Below, piece by piece: positions 42,513 through 51,007 of a DNA stretch of 64,000 nucleotides (position 1 is its first letter; every line of letters starts with the position of its first letter). Below the pieces are notes generated by a model. That model was not told where the DNA came from, ran no database searches, and saw nothing but the letters and a program-made list of their open reading frames with translations. A program made the translations under genes and the position numbers. The stretch lies in the NCBI GenBank assembly GCA_003697085.1, contig RFFU01000078.1:1-64000 (forward strand), written 5' to 3'. The stretch is from Candidatus Hydrogenedentota bacterium (GTDB lineage: Bacteria; UBA8481; J006).

Positions 42513-43397
42513 ATGGAGCGCGGAAAGCAGGAACTGGAAGCGCCGTTCCGCACGGTTGCGGAAGCGGTCGAGTGGGGGGCACGCCATCTTCGAGAAGGAA
42601 CGCGGTGCGAGGTCCGCGGGGAGCCCGTGCCGGGGACGGAAGACCTTTTTCGGCGAGAGGCGCGCTGGCTTCTGGAAGCAGCGGCCGTTTCCGCCGGGCG
42701 CGATCCAACCTTTCTCCGCCTTCCTGAACTGACCCAACGCGTCGCGGCCGTCTTTCGTTCTTCCATCGCCCGTCGGGCGCGAGGCGAACCTTTGGCTTAC
42801 GTTCTCGGCACAGCGAATTTCCGCGGTTTGGATCTGGAGGTCACACCCGATGTCCTGATTCCGAGACCGGAAACCGAGGAACTCGTCTCAATAGCGCTGG
42901 AATTTCTCGAAAGTGTCCGCACTCCGAGAATCCTCGATCAGGGAACGGGGTGTGGGGCCATCGCGATTGCGTTGGCGGTCGAGAGGCCGGATGCGCGAAT
43001 AACCGGAATCGACATTTCTCCTTCGGCGCTGGCGATTGCTGAACGCAATGCGCGGCGGCATGGCGTCACGAAACGGGTGAGATTTATCGAAGCCGACCTC
43101 TTTCCGCAAGAGGCGGAATCTTTCGATCTGATCGTGGGGAATCTTCCGTATGTTTCGGATACGGAGGAACTTCCATCCGAGGTAGAACTTTGGGAACCGC
43201 CGGGGGCTTTGCGGGGGGGGGCGAAGGGAACAGAGATCATTTGCCGTGCCTTGGCTCGGACCGGTGAATTCCTTACAAAAAACGGAAGGTTTCTCTATGA
43301 GATCGGGGAGGGGCAGCATAAGATTTTCGGACCTCGATACAGTTATCGGCGTGACGCGGCCGGTCGCATCCGTTTTCTTTGGGGCGGATGTGGTTGA
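42513..43397 (+). CDS. prmC: Release factor glutamine methyltransferase (PrmC) with NLPY motif
   Basis: Methylates the Gln of the GGQ motif in release factors with SAM. It has 294 residues: an N-terminal helical domain (to about 85) with FRSSIARRARGEPLAYVLG, then the Rossmann-type methyltransferase with VLIPRPETEELV and ILDQGTGCGAIAIALA. The catalytic loop reads DLIVGNLPYVSD (Asn210-Leu-Pro-Tyr213), where the family normally has N-P-P-Y. The C-terminus ends RIRFLWGGCG and is somewhat short. It follows prfA and precedes murA, a common arrangement. ATG with GGGGGAAATA upstream. Confidence 0.92.
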   Translation: MERGKQELEAPFRTVAEAVEWGARHLREGTRCEVRGEPVPGTEDLFRREARWLLEAAAVSAGRDPTFLRLPELTQRVAAVFRSSIARRARGEPLAYVLGTANFRGLDLEVTPDVLIPRPETEELVSIALEFLESVRTPRILDQGTGCGAIAIALAVERPDARITGIDISPSALAIAERNARRHGVTKRVRFIEADLFPQEAESFDLIVGNLPYVSDTEELPSEVELWEPPGALRGGAKGTEIICRALARTGEFLTKNGRFLYEIGEGQHKIFGPRYSYRRDAAGRIRFLWGGCG

Positions 43398-43436
43398 AGC
43401 GACACGGCGTTTATTGGAGAAGGAAGCGGAGGACGA

Positions 43437-44729
43437 ATGGACAGGATTCTTGTAAACGGTGGAAGAGTGCTGAAGGGCGAAATTCCGATCTCCGGCTCCA
43501 AGAACGCAGCGCTTCCGATTCTCGCGGCGACGATCCTTTGCCGTGGCGCGGTGACGTTGAAGAATGTTCCAATGATTCGAGACATCACCTCGATGGTGGC
43601 CGTTCTACGGACGTTGGGAGCCGAGGTGCGCGTCGAGCGGAAGGAGAACCGCGTAACCGTGAACACGGAGCGCATTGTTCGACCGGAGGCTCCCTACGAA
43701 CTCGTGAAGACGATGCGCGCCTCGATTCTTGTCTTGGGCCCGCTCGTGGCCACGCTTGGCCGCGGCCGGGTCTCCTTGCCCGGCGGTTGCGCGATCGGCA
43801 CACGTCCGATCGACATCCATCTCGCGGGTCTGGAGGCCTTGGGAGCGGAGATCACTCTTGAACACGGTTACGTGATCGCCGAATCACGCCGGCTCCGCGG
43901 CGGTTATTTCCGGCTTCCTTTTCCCAGCGTCGGCGCGACAGAAAACCTCGTGTGTGCGGCCGCGCTGGCCTCCGGAAGAACAATTCTCGAGAACGCGGCG
44001 CGCGAGCCGGAGATCGTGGATCTGGCCGATTTCATCAACGCCCAAGGGGGAGCAATCTCCGGAGCAGGAACAGAACGAATCGAAATTGAAGGTGTCGGTT
44101 CCTTGGCTCCCAGGGAATACTCTGTAATGCCGGATCGGATCGAAGCGGGAACGTTCCTCGTGGCCGGTGCCATCACCGGAGGCAGGATCGCCGTTCGACC
44201 AATGAGGCGCGTCTGGCTCGCCTCCTTCCTCGATACCCTCGACCAGGCCGGTGTTCCCGTCGCCGTCGAGGATGCGGAAGAACGGATAACGGTTTCTCCT
44301 CCTTACCGATTTCGGCCTGTTGAGGTGCGCACGGCCGTCTTTCCGGGGTTTCCTACGGACCTTCAGGCTCAAATGATGGTCCTGTCCGTTCTAACGGAAG
44401 GCGAATCTGTCTATCATGAGACGATCTTCGAGAACAGGTTTATGCACGTGGCGGAGTTGCGGAGGATGGGAGCCCATATTGAGATCGTGGGGAAATCGGC
44501 TCACGTCCGAGGTGTACCGTTCCTTTCCGGAGCGGAGGTTATGGCTTCGGACCTGCGTGCCTCCGCGGCCTTGGTTCTGGCCGGTTTGATCGCGCGCGGC
44601 CGAACCACGGTGACGCGCGTCTACCACATCGACCGCGGTTATGAGCGTTTCGAGGAAAAACTGGCTGCTGTCGGAGCGGATATCCTTCGTGATCGAGACG
44701 CCGCCAACGAAGCCCGGATGGGATCATGA
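43437..44729 (+). CDS. murA: UDP-N-acetylglucosamine 1-carboxyvinyltransferase
   Basis: First committed step of peptidoglycan precursor synthesis: transfers enolpyruvate from PEP to UDP-GlcNAc. It has 430 residues in an inside-out alpha/beta barrel. It shows SGSKNAALPILAATIL near the N-terminus, LPGGCAIGTRPID with catalytic Cys118 (the fosfomycin-reactive Cys, so sensitivity would be expected from the target), and FPTDLQAQMM further on. ATG with GGAGG at good spacing. The stop overlaps the cysS start (ATGA). Confidence 0.97.
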   Translation: MDRILVNGGRVLKGEIPISGSKNAALPILAATILCRGAVTLKNVPMIRDITSMVAVLRTLGAEVRVERKENRVTVNTERIVRPEAPYELVKTMRASILVLGPLVATLGRGRVSLPGGCAIGTRPIDIHLAGLEALGAEITLEHGYVIAESRRLRGGYFRLPFPSVGATENLVCAAALASGRTILENAAREPEIVDLADFINAQGGAISGAGTERIEIEGVGSLAPREYSVMPDRIEAGTFLVAGAITGGRIAVRPMRRVWLASFLDTLDQAGVPVAVEDAEERITVSPPYRFRPVEVRTAVFPGFPTDLQAQMMVLSVLTEGESVYHETIFENRFMHVAELRRMGAHIEIVGKSAHVRGVPFLSGAEVMASDLRASAALVLAGLIARGRTTVTRVYHIDRGYERFEEKLAAVGADILRDRDAANEARMGS

Positions 44730-46111
44730 AAATCTTCAACGCCTTAACCGGAGAGAAGGAAGTATTTACTCCGCACAGACCCGGCGAGGTACGAATGTAC
44801 GTCTGTGGAATGACCGTTTCCGACGACATCCATCTCGGACACGCCCGTTCCGCGGCGGCTTTCGATCTTTTCAGGCGGGTCTTCGAGTTTCACGGATGGC
44901 GGGTCCTCTACGTCCGGAATATCACCGATATCGATGACAAGATCATCGAACGGGGGCGGAAGGAGGGACGCGATCCAGCCGAACTTGCAGAATATTATCG
45001 CCAGCGCCATGAAGAAGATCTCGAACGCCTGCGGGTTCCACGAGCCAATGTCGAACCGAAAGCCTCCGAGCATATTCCCGAAATGATCCGCTTTGCCGAG
45101 GAATTGGTGCGGGCCGGATTGGCGGTGGTCCGGGACGGTGGCGTCTATTTCAATCCGGAGAAAATCTCTTGTTACGGCTGTTTGGCCCGGCGCCGCAATC
45201 TGACACCCGAACGAACGGAAGTTCCGCTCTGGAAGCCGTCTCGAAAAGACGAGCCCGGGTGGGACTCCCCTTGGGGACGCGGGAGGCCGGGATGGCATAT
45301 CGAGTGTTCAACGATGGCGCGCGTCTTTCTCGGCGACGTTTTCGATATTCACGGCGGTGGGGAGGATTTGTTGCATCCGCACCACGATACGGAGATCGCC
45401 CAGAGTGCGGGGTTGACGGGAAAGATTCCCGCTAATTTTTTTCTTCACAACGGCCTTGTCTATCTTCCTCAAGAAAGCCGCAAGATGTCGAAATCCCTCG
45501 GGAACGTCTTTACGCTTCGTGAAATCTTCGCACAGTTCGATCCCGCCGTCGTGAGGCATTATCTCTTTTCGCGGCACTACCGAGAACCGATGACGTTCCG
45601 GTTGGAAGATTTGGAACGTTCGCGAGTCGCTGTCGATCGGCTCGAAGGGTTCCTCCGACGTTCCGCCGCGGCCCCCCGGCCGGCGCGCCTTGTCCCGGAG
45701 GCCGGGGAACGGGTTCGGGACGTCCTCAAATCGGCCCGGGTCCGTTTTCTCGAGGCGTTGGAAGATGACCTTGATACCGTCAAGGCCTTGAATGTCGTGG
45801 AGGATGTACTGGCGGCCGGCGAGGAATATCTTGAAAGCGGCAGCGCTGAACCGCGGGAATTGGTGCGGATCGAGGAGTTGATCGAGGAATTCGACGAACT
45901 CCTCGATCTCCGACCGGAAGGGGCGCGAACCCACTCCCCCGAAGCCGTATTGATCGAGGAAATACTCAAGATTCGCGGGGAATTGCGCCGTTCCGAAAGT
46001 GAAGAAGCCCTTTCCTTGGCTCGAAGACTCGAGGAGGTTCTCGAAAACGCCGGGATCGAGTTCAGCGATACCGCTTGGGGAACCCGCTGGAAATGGCGGC
46101 AATATGAGTAG
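44726..46111 (+). CDS. cysS: Cysteine-tRNA ligase
   Basis: Charges tRNA-Cys. It has 461 residues. It shows MYVCGMTVSDDIHLGHAR with the HIGH-type HLGH (36-39) and a zinc Cys27. RPGWHIECSTMA, together with HGGGEDLLHPHHDTEIAQS, supplies the remaining zinc ligands. SRKMSKSLGN is the KMSKS loop. The C-terminal helical tRNA-binding part runs from about 320 to 450. Translational coupling to murA (ATGA) and an 8-base overlap with the downstream transporter show a compact operon. Confidence 0.97.
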   Translation: MKIFNALTGEKEVFTPHRPGEVRMYVCGMTVSDDIHLGHARSAAAFDLFRRVFEFHGWRVLYVRNITDIDDKIIERGRKEGRDPAELAEYYRQRHEEDLERLRVPRANVEPKASEHIPEMIRFAEELVRAGLAVVRDGGVYFNPEKISCYGCLARRRNLTPERTEVPLWKPSRKDEPGWDSPWGRGRPGWHIECSTMARVFLGDVFDIHGGGEDLLHPHHDTEIAQSAGLTGKIPANFFLHNGLVYLPQESRKMSKSLGNVFTLREIFAQFDPAVVRHYLFSRHYREPMTFRLEDLERSRVAVDRLEGFLRRSAAAPRPARLVPEAGERVRDVLKSARVRFLEALEDDLDTVKALNVVEDVLAAGEEYLESGSAEPRELVRIEELIEEFDELLDLRPEGARTHSPEAVLIEEILKIRGELRRSESEEALSLARRLEEVLENAGIEFSDTAWGTRWKWRQYE

Positions 46112-47867
46112 TGCCGCGATTGTGGGCCTTTTGGGCCTGGCCGCAATCATCCTCTTTATGACGGAACGCTTCCCGAACGAGATCGTTGCGTTGGGGCTCC
46201 TCGTGGCGCTCGCTTTGACGCGTGTTCTCGATCTCCGCGAAGCGTTCTCCGGATTTTCCCACGCCTCCGTAATCACGATCGGAGCGTTCCTCGTCCTTTC
46301 GGAAGCGCTGGTCAAGACCGGCGCCGTCTCACTTCTGGCGCGCCACCTCTTCCAAACAACCGCTCCGCGCCGCATCCTCGCCATCGTCCTGGCCGTCGTC
46401 GCCTTTTCCTCCGCTTGGATATCCAACACCGCCCTCGTGGCACTCTTTATCCCCATCCTTTACGAGGTTTCGCGCGAGAAGAACATTCCCGCCAGCCGCC
46501 TCTTTCTTCCTCTGGGGTTCGCCGCCCTGATCGGGGGAACCTTCACCGTTATCGGCAACTCCTCGATGATCTTCGGCGCGGCGCTCTACAAGGACATTAC
46601 GGGTTCCACGATTCCTTTCTTCGCGCCTCTAAGGTTCTCGCTCTTCTTCTTCCTTCTTTATGCCACGTATCTCCTCTTCTTCGCCCACGCGCGCTTGCCT
46701 TTACGGCCGGAGCCGGAGGGCATCGAGATGCCGTTGGACGTCAGAGAGTTTCTCGCGCAGGCGCGAGTTCTTCCCGGCAGTCCTTTAATCGGGCAACCCG
46801 CAACCGGTTCCTATGTTCAGGAAACCTATGATTGGGAAATCGTCGCTCTCCGGAGGGGAAACCGGGCCTATTACCGTGTCCCCCCCGAACTCACGTTGCA
46901 GGCCGGAGACCTCGTGCTATTTCGCGCGGAACCCGAGTTGGTCGCGACACTGGCCAACGTGTTGCATTTGGAAGTCGAGCCGGAAGTAACGCTTCAAAAG
47001 GAGGGGTATGCCGCGGGCGAGATGGAATTTGCGGAGGTGATGGTGGGACCGCAATACCTCAACCATCCGGTGTCCGAAACACGATTGCGGGAGAAATTCG
47101 GTGCCAGCGTCCTGGCTGTCTGGCGCCGCGGACGGCTTCGCCGCCGGCGCGTAAACGACATCCTGCTGCTCCCTGGTGACGTCTTGGTTCTTCTCGGCGG
47201 CCGCGGTGTCGTGAATCTGCTCGAAAAAAATCGTGACTTCATTCTTCGACGGGAACATATCCTTCCCATGGAACGCCTCTCGCGCCTGCCCATCGCCGTC
47301 TTGACAATGCTGGCTGTATTGGTCACCGGTGTCTGGGGAGTCATTCCGCTGCCTCTGGCCGCACTTACCGGCGCGGTTTGCGTCGTTTTGACCGGCTGCT
47401 TGACACCGCGCGAGATGCGCACCGCCGTGAACTGGAATATGCTTCTGCTCATTGCGGGACTGATCCCCTTCTCGATTGCTTTTCGAGAATCCGGACTTGC
47501 CGATCGCCTCGCCGAAACGGTCGCCGCTTCCGCGAGCCTCTTCGGTCCCCGCATTTCCCTCGCTGTCATTCTTGTCGTTGCTTCGCTTCTGGGCCAATTT
47601 GTCCAGCCCAACGGAGCGGTTGCGATCGTTCTCCCTCTGGCCTGCTCCACCGCTCAGGCTCTCGGAGTCGATCCGATGCCCTTCGTGATGGCGGTCCTTT
47701 ACGCCGCAATCTATACCTTCATCACGCCCTACAGTTACACCGTCAACATTATGATCGCCTCCGCGGGAAATTATCGAGCCCGCGATTTCGTTCGTCACGG
47801 AATCGGTTTGCTTCTTCTCTTCTACATCCTCGGCCCCCTTTTTCTCCCTATTCTCTTTCCATTTTAG
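46104..47867 (+). CDS. SLC13/CitT-family transporter with RCK_C (TrkA-C) domains
   Basis: Sodium- or proton-coupled anion transporter (sulfate, dicarboxylate or similar), 587 residues. An N-terminal membrane half (about 1-210) includes SAWISNTALVALFIPIL and GGTFTVIGNSSMIFGAALY, the first Asn-Thr-type hairpin. Two soluble TrkA-C domains occupy about 230-400, with LRRGNRAYYRVPPELTLQAGD and ILLLPGDVLVLLG. The second membrane half (about 415-587) has a matching hairpin near VQPNGAVAIVLPLA. The start overlaps the cysS stop by 8 bases. A later Met would break the first helix. The substrate cannot be read from the sequence. Confidence 0.88.
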   Translation: MSSAAIVGLLGLAAIILFMTERFPNEIVALGLLVALALTRVLDLREAFSGFSHASVITIGAFLVLSEALVKTGAVSLLARHLFQTTAPRRILAIVLAVVAFSSAWISNTALVALFIPILYEVSREKNIPASRLFLPLGFAALIGGTFTVIGNSSMIFGAALYKDITGSTIPFFAPLRFSLFFFLLYATYLLFFAHARLPLRPEPEGIEMPLDVREFLAQARVLPGSPLIGQPATGSYVQETYDWEIVALRRGNRAYYRVPPELTLQAGDLVLFRAEPELVATLANVLHLEVEPEVTLQKEGYAAGEMEFAEVMVGPQYLNHPVSETRLREKFGASVLAVWRRGRLRRRRVNDILLLPGDVLVLLGGRGVVNLLEKNRDFILRREHILPMERLSRLPIAVLTMLAVLVTGVWGVIPLPLAALTGAVCVVLTGCLTPREMRTAVNWNMLLLIAGLIPFSIAFRESGLADRLAETVAASASLFGPRISLAVILVVASLLGQFVQPNGAVAIVLPLACSTAQALGVDPMPFVMAVLYAAIYTFITPYSYTVNIMIASAGNYRARDFVRHGIGLLLLFYILGPLFLPILFPF

Positions 47868-47953
47868 CAATGAAAAGAACGGGGGCGTATGGCTCTTTTT
47901 CGCCCGGGAACCGGGCAGAACAAAGGAAGCGAAGACAGTTGGGTCGGGTCTCT

Positions 47954-48586
47954 TTATTTTTCCGATTTCAAATTGATTACGGGGGCGTCGAGAAGTCGTT
48001 CCATAATGGCCTCATTGATCAAATCCACATCTCGTGTCTCGATATGACTGAAGTGCAAGCCGTGTCCGAAAAGGCCGTTGCCCTTCTCCTCACTCCAAAC
48101 GACCATTGCAAAAGCCGAGATCGACTCCGGAATCGTCGGAAGTTCAAACTGAATTTCCAAAAGCGTCGATATCGGATACCGACTTCCCGTCACGATGTAA
48201 AGCCCGCCGGCCGAAAGGTTTTTGATATGCCCGGTTTCTGTTAAGGGCGCCGATTCCCGATACGGTTGTTCGGGGACCCATAGCACACGATAAAACGCTG
48301 ATATCTCGATCGGAATTCTACGAAAACGTCTTCGTTCGGCGCCGCGCGGCTCCTCCTTTTCGGATTCGAGCGCGGATTCTCGGTCTTGCGAGGGCAACCC
48401 GAGATATTTCTCGAGCCATTTTTCGTAATAGCGATCGAGCCACAGAACCGTTGCTTCCCGCAGGGAAAGGTTCTTCCCTTGGTTATTCTTCCGCTTCCGA
48501 TACGCTTCGATCTCCTCGCGCATCTTCGGAATAATCACCGTAAAATCCATCGCTTTTCTACCCGAGGAATCCATGTTGTCGAGCAT
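47954..48586 (-). CDS. PilZ domain protein
   Basis: Probable c-di-GMP receptor, 210 residues. The N-terminal part (about 10-75) is helical and charged (DFTVIIPKMREEIEAYRKR), unlike known effectors. The PilZ domain begins with RRRFRR (about 86-91), the Arg-rich RxxxR element. It continues with KNLSAGGLYIVTG, an NxSxxG variant of the D/N-x-S-x-x-G motif, and FAMVVWSEEKGNGLFGHGLHF. ATG 48586 lies inside the leuD gene with an SD-like GGCGGGA, and alternative ATGs follow at 48574 and 48550. It overlaps the 3' end of leuD by 29 bases and is convergent with the transporter. Confidence 0.82.
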   Translation of the reverse strand: MLDNMDSSGRKAMDFTVIIPKMREEIEAYRKRKNNQGKNLSLREATVLWLDRYYEKWLEKYLGLPSQDRESALESEKEEPRGAERRRFRRIPIEISAFYRVLWVPEQPYRESAPLTETGHIKNLSAGGLYIVTGSRYPISTLLEIQFELPTIPESISAFAMVVWSEEKGNGLFGHGLHFSHIETRDVDLINEAIMERLLDAPVINLKSEK

Positions 48587-49097
48587 AATTGAATATCCCG
48601 CCCGCGTCGAGTACCGGAAGCGCTTCTCCCAAGGGCATCAAGGAAACAATCGTTCCATCCTTCTCGTAGATCATCTTGTTCTCATCGAGATCGATCGTCA
48701 CTTCGTCGCCCGTCTGGATCCTCGGGAGTTCTCCCGAGGGTTCCACGGGGATGATCTCTCCCGTCGCAATGCAGTTGCGATAAAAGATCCGCGCGAAACT
48801 CCTCGCCACCACAACCGAACACCCCGCCGCTCCCAAGGCAATCGGAGCGTGCTCCCGTGAGGACCCGCAACCGAAGTTCTTTCCCGCCACGATGACGGAA
48901 TACGGCGTCTTGTCCGCTCCCTCCGGAACAAAGCATTCTTCGCCCGGAAGACCGGCCAGAGCATAGCGGCCGAGTTCTTCATATTCTTTTGGAATCGTCG
49001 GCACCAAATTGAGATACTTCGCCGGAATAATTTGGTCCGTATCGATATTGTCTCCGACCACGAAGGCCGGCCCTTTTATCCGATGCGTTCTCTTCAT
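48558..49097 (-). CDS. leuD: 3-isopropylmalate dehydratase small subunit
   Basis: Swivel-domain subunit that with LeuC interconverts 2- and 3-isopropylmalate in leucine synthesis. It has 179 residues: VVGDNIDTDQIIPAKYL near the N-terminus, then VAGKNFGCGSSREHAPIALGAAG, the loop that closes over the active site. Length suits the short LeuD of the archaeal-like or homoaconitase-type group, fitting the form of LeuC here. It starts 29 bases after leuC ends. Confidence 0.95.
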   Translation of the reverse strand: MKRTHRIKGPAFVVGDNIDTDQIIPAKYLNLVPTIPKEYEELGRYALAGLPGEECFVPEGADKTPYSVIVAGKNFGCGSSREHAPIALGAAGCSVVVARSFARIFYRNCIATGEIIPVEPSGELPRIQTGDEVTIDLDENKMIYEKDGTIVSLMPLGEALPVLDAGGIFNYARQHGFLG

Positions 49098-49126
49098 CCT
49101 TCCGACTCCTTCCCGCTACAATTCCG

Positions 49127-50497
49127 TCAATCCCGCGGATCCGCTATATGACCGGCCAGTGCCGAAGCCGCAACCGTCGCCGGAGATGCCAGAATAACCC
49201 GGGAATCGCGGTGCCCCATCCTCCCTGGAAAGTTCCGGTTCGTGGCGCTGATGCACGTCATCGGTGAGTTGAGCCGACCGAAGGAATCTTCCGGACCCCC
49301 GAGGCAAGCGGCGCAAGAAGCGTTTTCCGTCATTCTCACGCCGGATTCCTCGAGAATCTCCCACACCGTCTTCTCCCCGAGTTGCGCTCTCTGAAGTTCT
49401 TCGACAACGCGCGGAGTTGCAGGAACTCCAAAGGTCGGAACCTTCACCTCCTTGCCCTTCACGATCCGGGCGAAGGCGAGAAAGTCACTCGTCTTTCCCC
49501 CCGTACAAGAACCTATGTATGCCCGGTCGATCTTGATGTCGGTTACTTCCCGCGCTTTCCGGCGGTTTCCTGGATTCGGGTGCAACGCCACCAAGGGTTC
49601 GAGCTCGGAAAGATCAATCCGATACTCCGCCTCCACCGGCGCTCCCAAATCCTGCTCCACCGGCTCGAACTCGCTCACCGTTCCCTCCGCCTCTGTTCTC
49701 TCCCTCACAAACGCCACCGTCGCTTCATCACACGGAAAGATTCCGTTCTTTCCCCCCGCTTCAATCGCCATATTCGCGATGGTCATCCGATCATCCATCG
49801 TCAAGCCGCCCACTCCCTCCCCGCCGTATTCCATTGCTTTGTAAGTGGCTCCGTCGAAACCGATCATACCGATAATATGGAGGATGACGTCTTTCGCCAT
49901 CACGCCGGAAGGAAGTTCTCCATCGAGAAGAAAGCGCAACGTGGGTGGAATCCGAAGAAGAATTCGACCGGTTCCGAGCACGAATCCCGCATCCGTATTG
50001 CCGATTCCCGTCGCGAACTCGTTGAAGGCCCCTGCCGTGCATGTGTGGGAATCCGTCCCCAACAGAACCTCGCCCGGACGTGTGTGCCCGTGTTCGGGCA
50101 ACGCAGAATGGCAGACACCCGCGTATCGCGAACCATATTGTCGCTTGAACGGCCCCTTTTCGGCTTTGTATCGCCACCGCCCCTCGGAATCGTCGATCAC
50201 GTCGTAGAAATACCGTATTCCCTGTTCCTTCGCAAATTCCCGAAGAATATCCACATTTCGATTCGCCAGAGAATCCGTGGTAAAAATGTAATGGTCCGGA
50301 ATCAGTACCACTCGGTTCGGATCCCATACCCTCGCTTCCTTTCCGAATTCTCTCCGGAAAACCCCGATCGTCCCCGGCCCGCAAACGTCGTGCGTCATCA
50401 AAACATCCACATTCACCCAGACATTCTCCCCCGGCCGCACCTCCGCACGTCCGGATTTCCGGCAAAGAATCTTCTCCGTTAGTGTCATCTTAGGCAT
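49127..50497 (-). CDS. leuC: 3-isopropylmalate dehydratase large subunit
   Basis: Iron-sulfur lyase subunit. It has 456 residues with the cluster ligands in GSCTGGKTSDF and ENASCAACLGG (C-x-x-C), and substrate-binding LGTDSHTCTAGAFNEFATGIG. Sequence features (HACN-type HGHTRPGEVLLGTDSH) put it in the LeuC/HacA superfamily group with a separate small subunit, so homoaconitase activity cannot be excluded. ATG 50497 has GGAG just upstream. leuC and leuD form an operon, and leuA and leuB are not in the window. Confidence 0.94.
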   Translation of the reverse strand: MPKMTLTEKILCRKSGRAEVRPGENVWVNVDVLMTHDVCGPGTIGVFRREFGKEARVWDPNRVVLIPDHYIFTTDSLANRNVDILREFAKEQGIRYFYDVIDDSEGRWRYKAEKGPFKRQYGSRYAGVCHSALPEHGHTRPGEVLLGTDSHTCTAGAFNEFATGIGNTDAGFVLGTGRILLRIPPTLRFLLDGELPSGVMAKDVILHIIGMIGFDGATYKAMEYGGEGVGGLTMDDRMTIANMAIEAGGKNGIFPCDEATVAFVRERTEAEGTVSEFEPVEQDLGAPVEAEYRIDLSELEPLVALHPNPGNRRKAREVTDIKIDRAYIGSCTGGKTSDFLAFARIVKGKEVKVPTFGVPATPRVVEELQRAQLGEKTVWEILEESGVRMTENASCAACLGGPEDSFGRLNSPMTCISATNRNFPGRMGHRDSRVILASPATVAASALAGHIADPRD

Positions 50498-51007
50498 AAA
50501 ATCTCCAACCGGCCTTTCCAGAGATTTCTCCTCTCGAGAAGAAACGCACCTCCCGTGAGAAGAAAAACATATTAGCAGAAGAAACGAAGGACTTCTTCCT
50601 TTTTTTGGCTCTTCGGAGGTATTTTTGGGTGAGGGATCGGTAAAATTCGAACTCCGAAAGGAAACCTCGGATATTATGCATTCGCCTTTTTCTCTTTCCT
50701 ACTTTCGCCCAGGGAAAGCCTTTTCTTCGGGGCTTACACTTCCTCTTCCTCTGTGACTTCTCGGTGTCCTCTGGGTTCTCAGTGGCTTCCTAATGCGAGT
50801 TGCAGAAGTTCCGCTGGGATTTATTTCGAATTTCGAAATTCGGATTTCTTGATTTGCTTTCTCATACATCCCATTCATTGCCAAAGAGAGACAACCATCT
50901 CCCACCCGCCAATTTTACTGATGAATCCATTTTTCTTTTTCGTGGCCGAAATCGTCGATCGCCGAGAAAACGGGTTTGAGGAAGAAAATTCCCCCTTTTG
51001 TCAACTG
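50498..51007. other. Gene-less spacer with two repeat types
   Basis: About 510 bp between leuC and the M23 peptidase gene. No gene is credible. It contains a purine-type repeat on the minus strand (about 50740-50790, units CAGAGG, ACACCGAG, CACAGAGG). It also contains a short A/T-rich motif of repeated TTCGAAATTCG type (about 50822-50846). Confidence 0.6.
50740..50790 (-). repeat. Dispersed purine-rich spacer repeat, copy 4
   Basis: Minus-strand units such as CAGAGGACACCGAG and TCACAGAGG match the pattern of the copies at 1231, 26371 and 40932. An AATTTCGAAATTCGG motif follows at 50828-50842. Confidence 0.45.

Noticed and set aside
43246-43455. Possible frameshift at the end of prmC, with continuation in another frame
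   Set aside because: The original frame ends in a plausible family C-terminus (RIRFLWGG); the alternative frame shows no family sequence.
47902-47916. GCCCGG/CCGGGC hairpin between the SLC13 and PilZ genes as a terminator
   Set aside because: Only 6 bp, with no T tract on the correct side for either gene.
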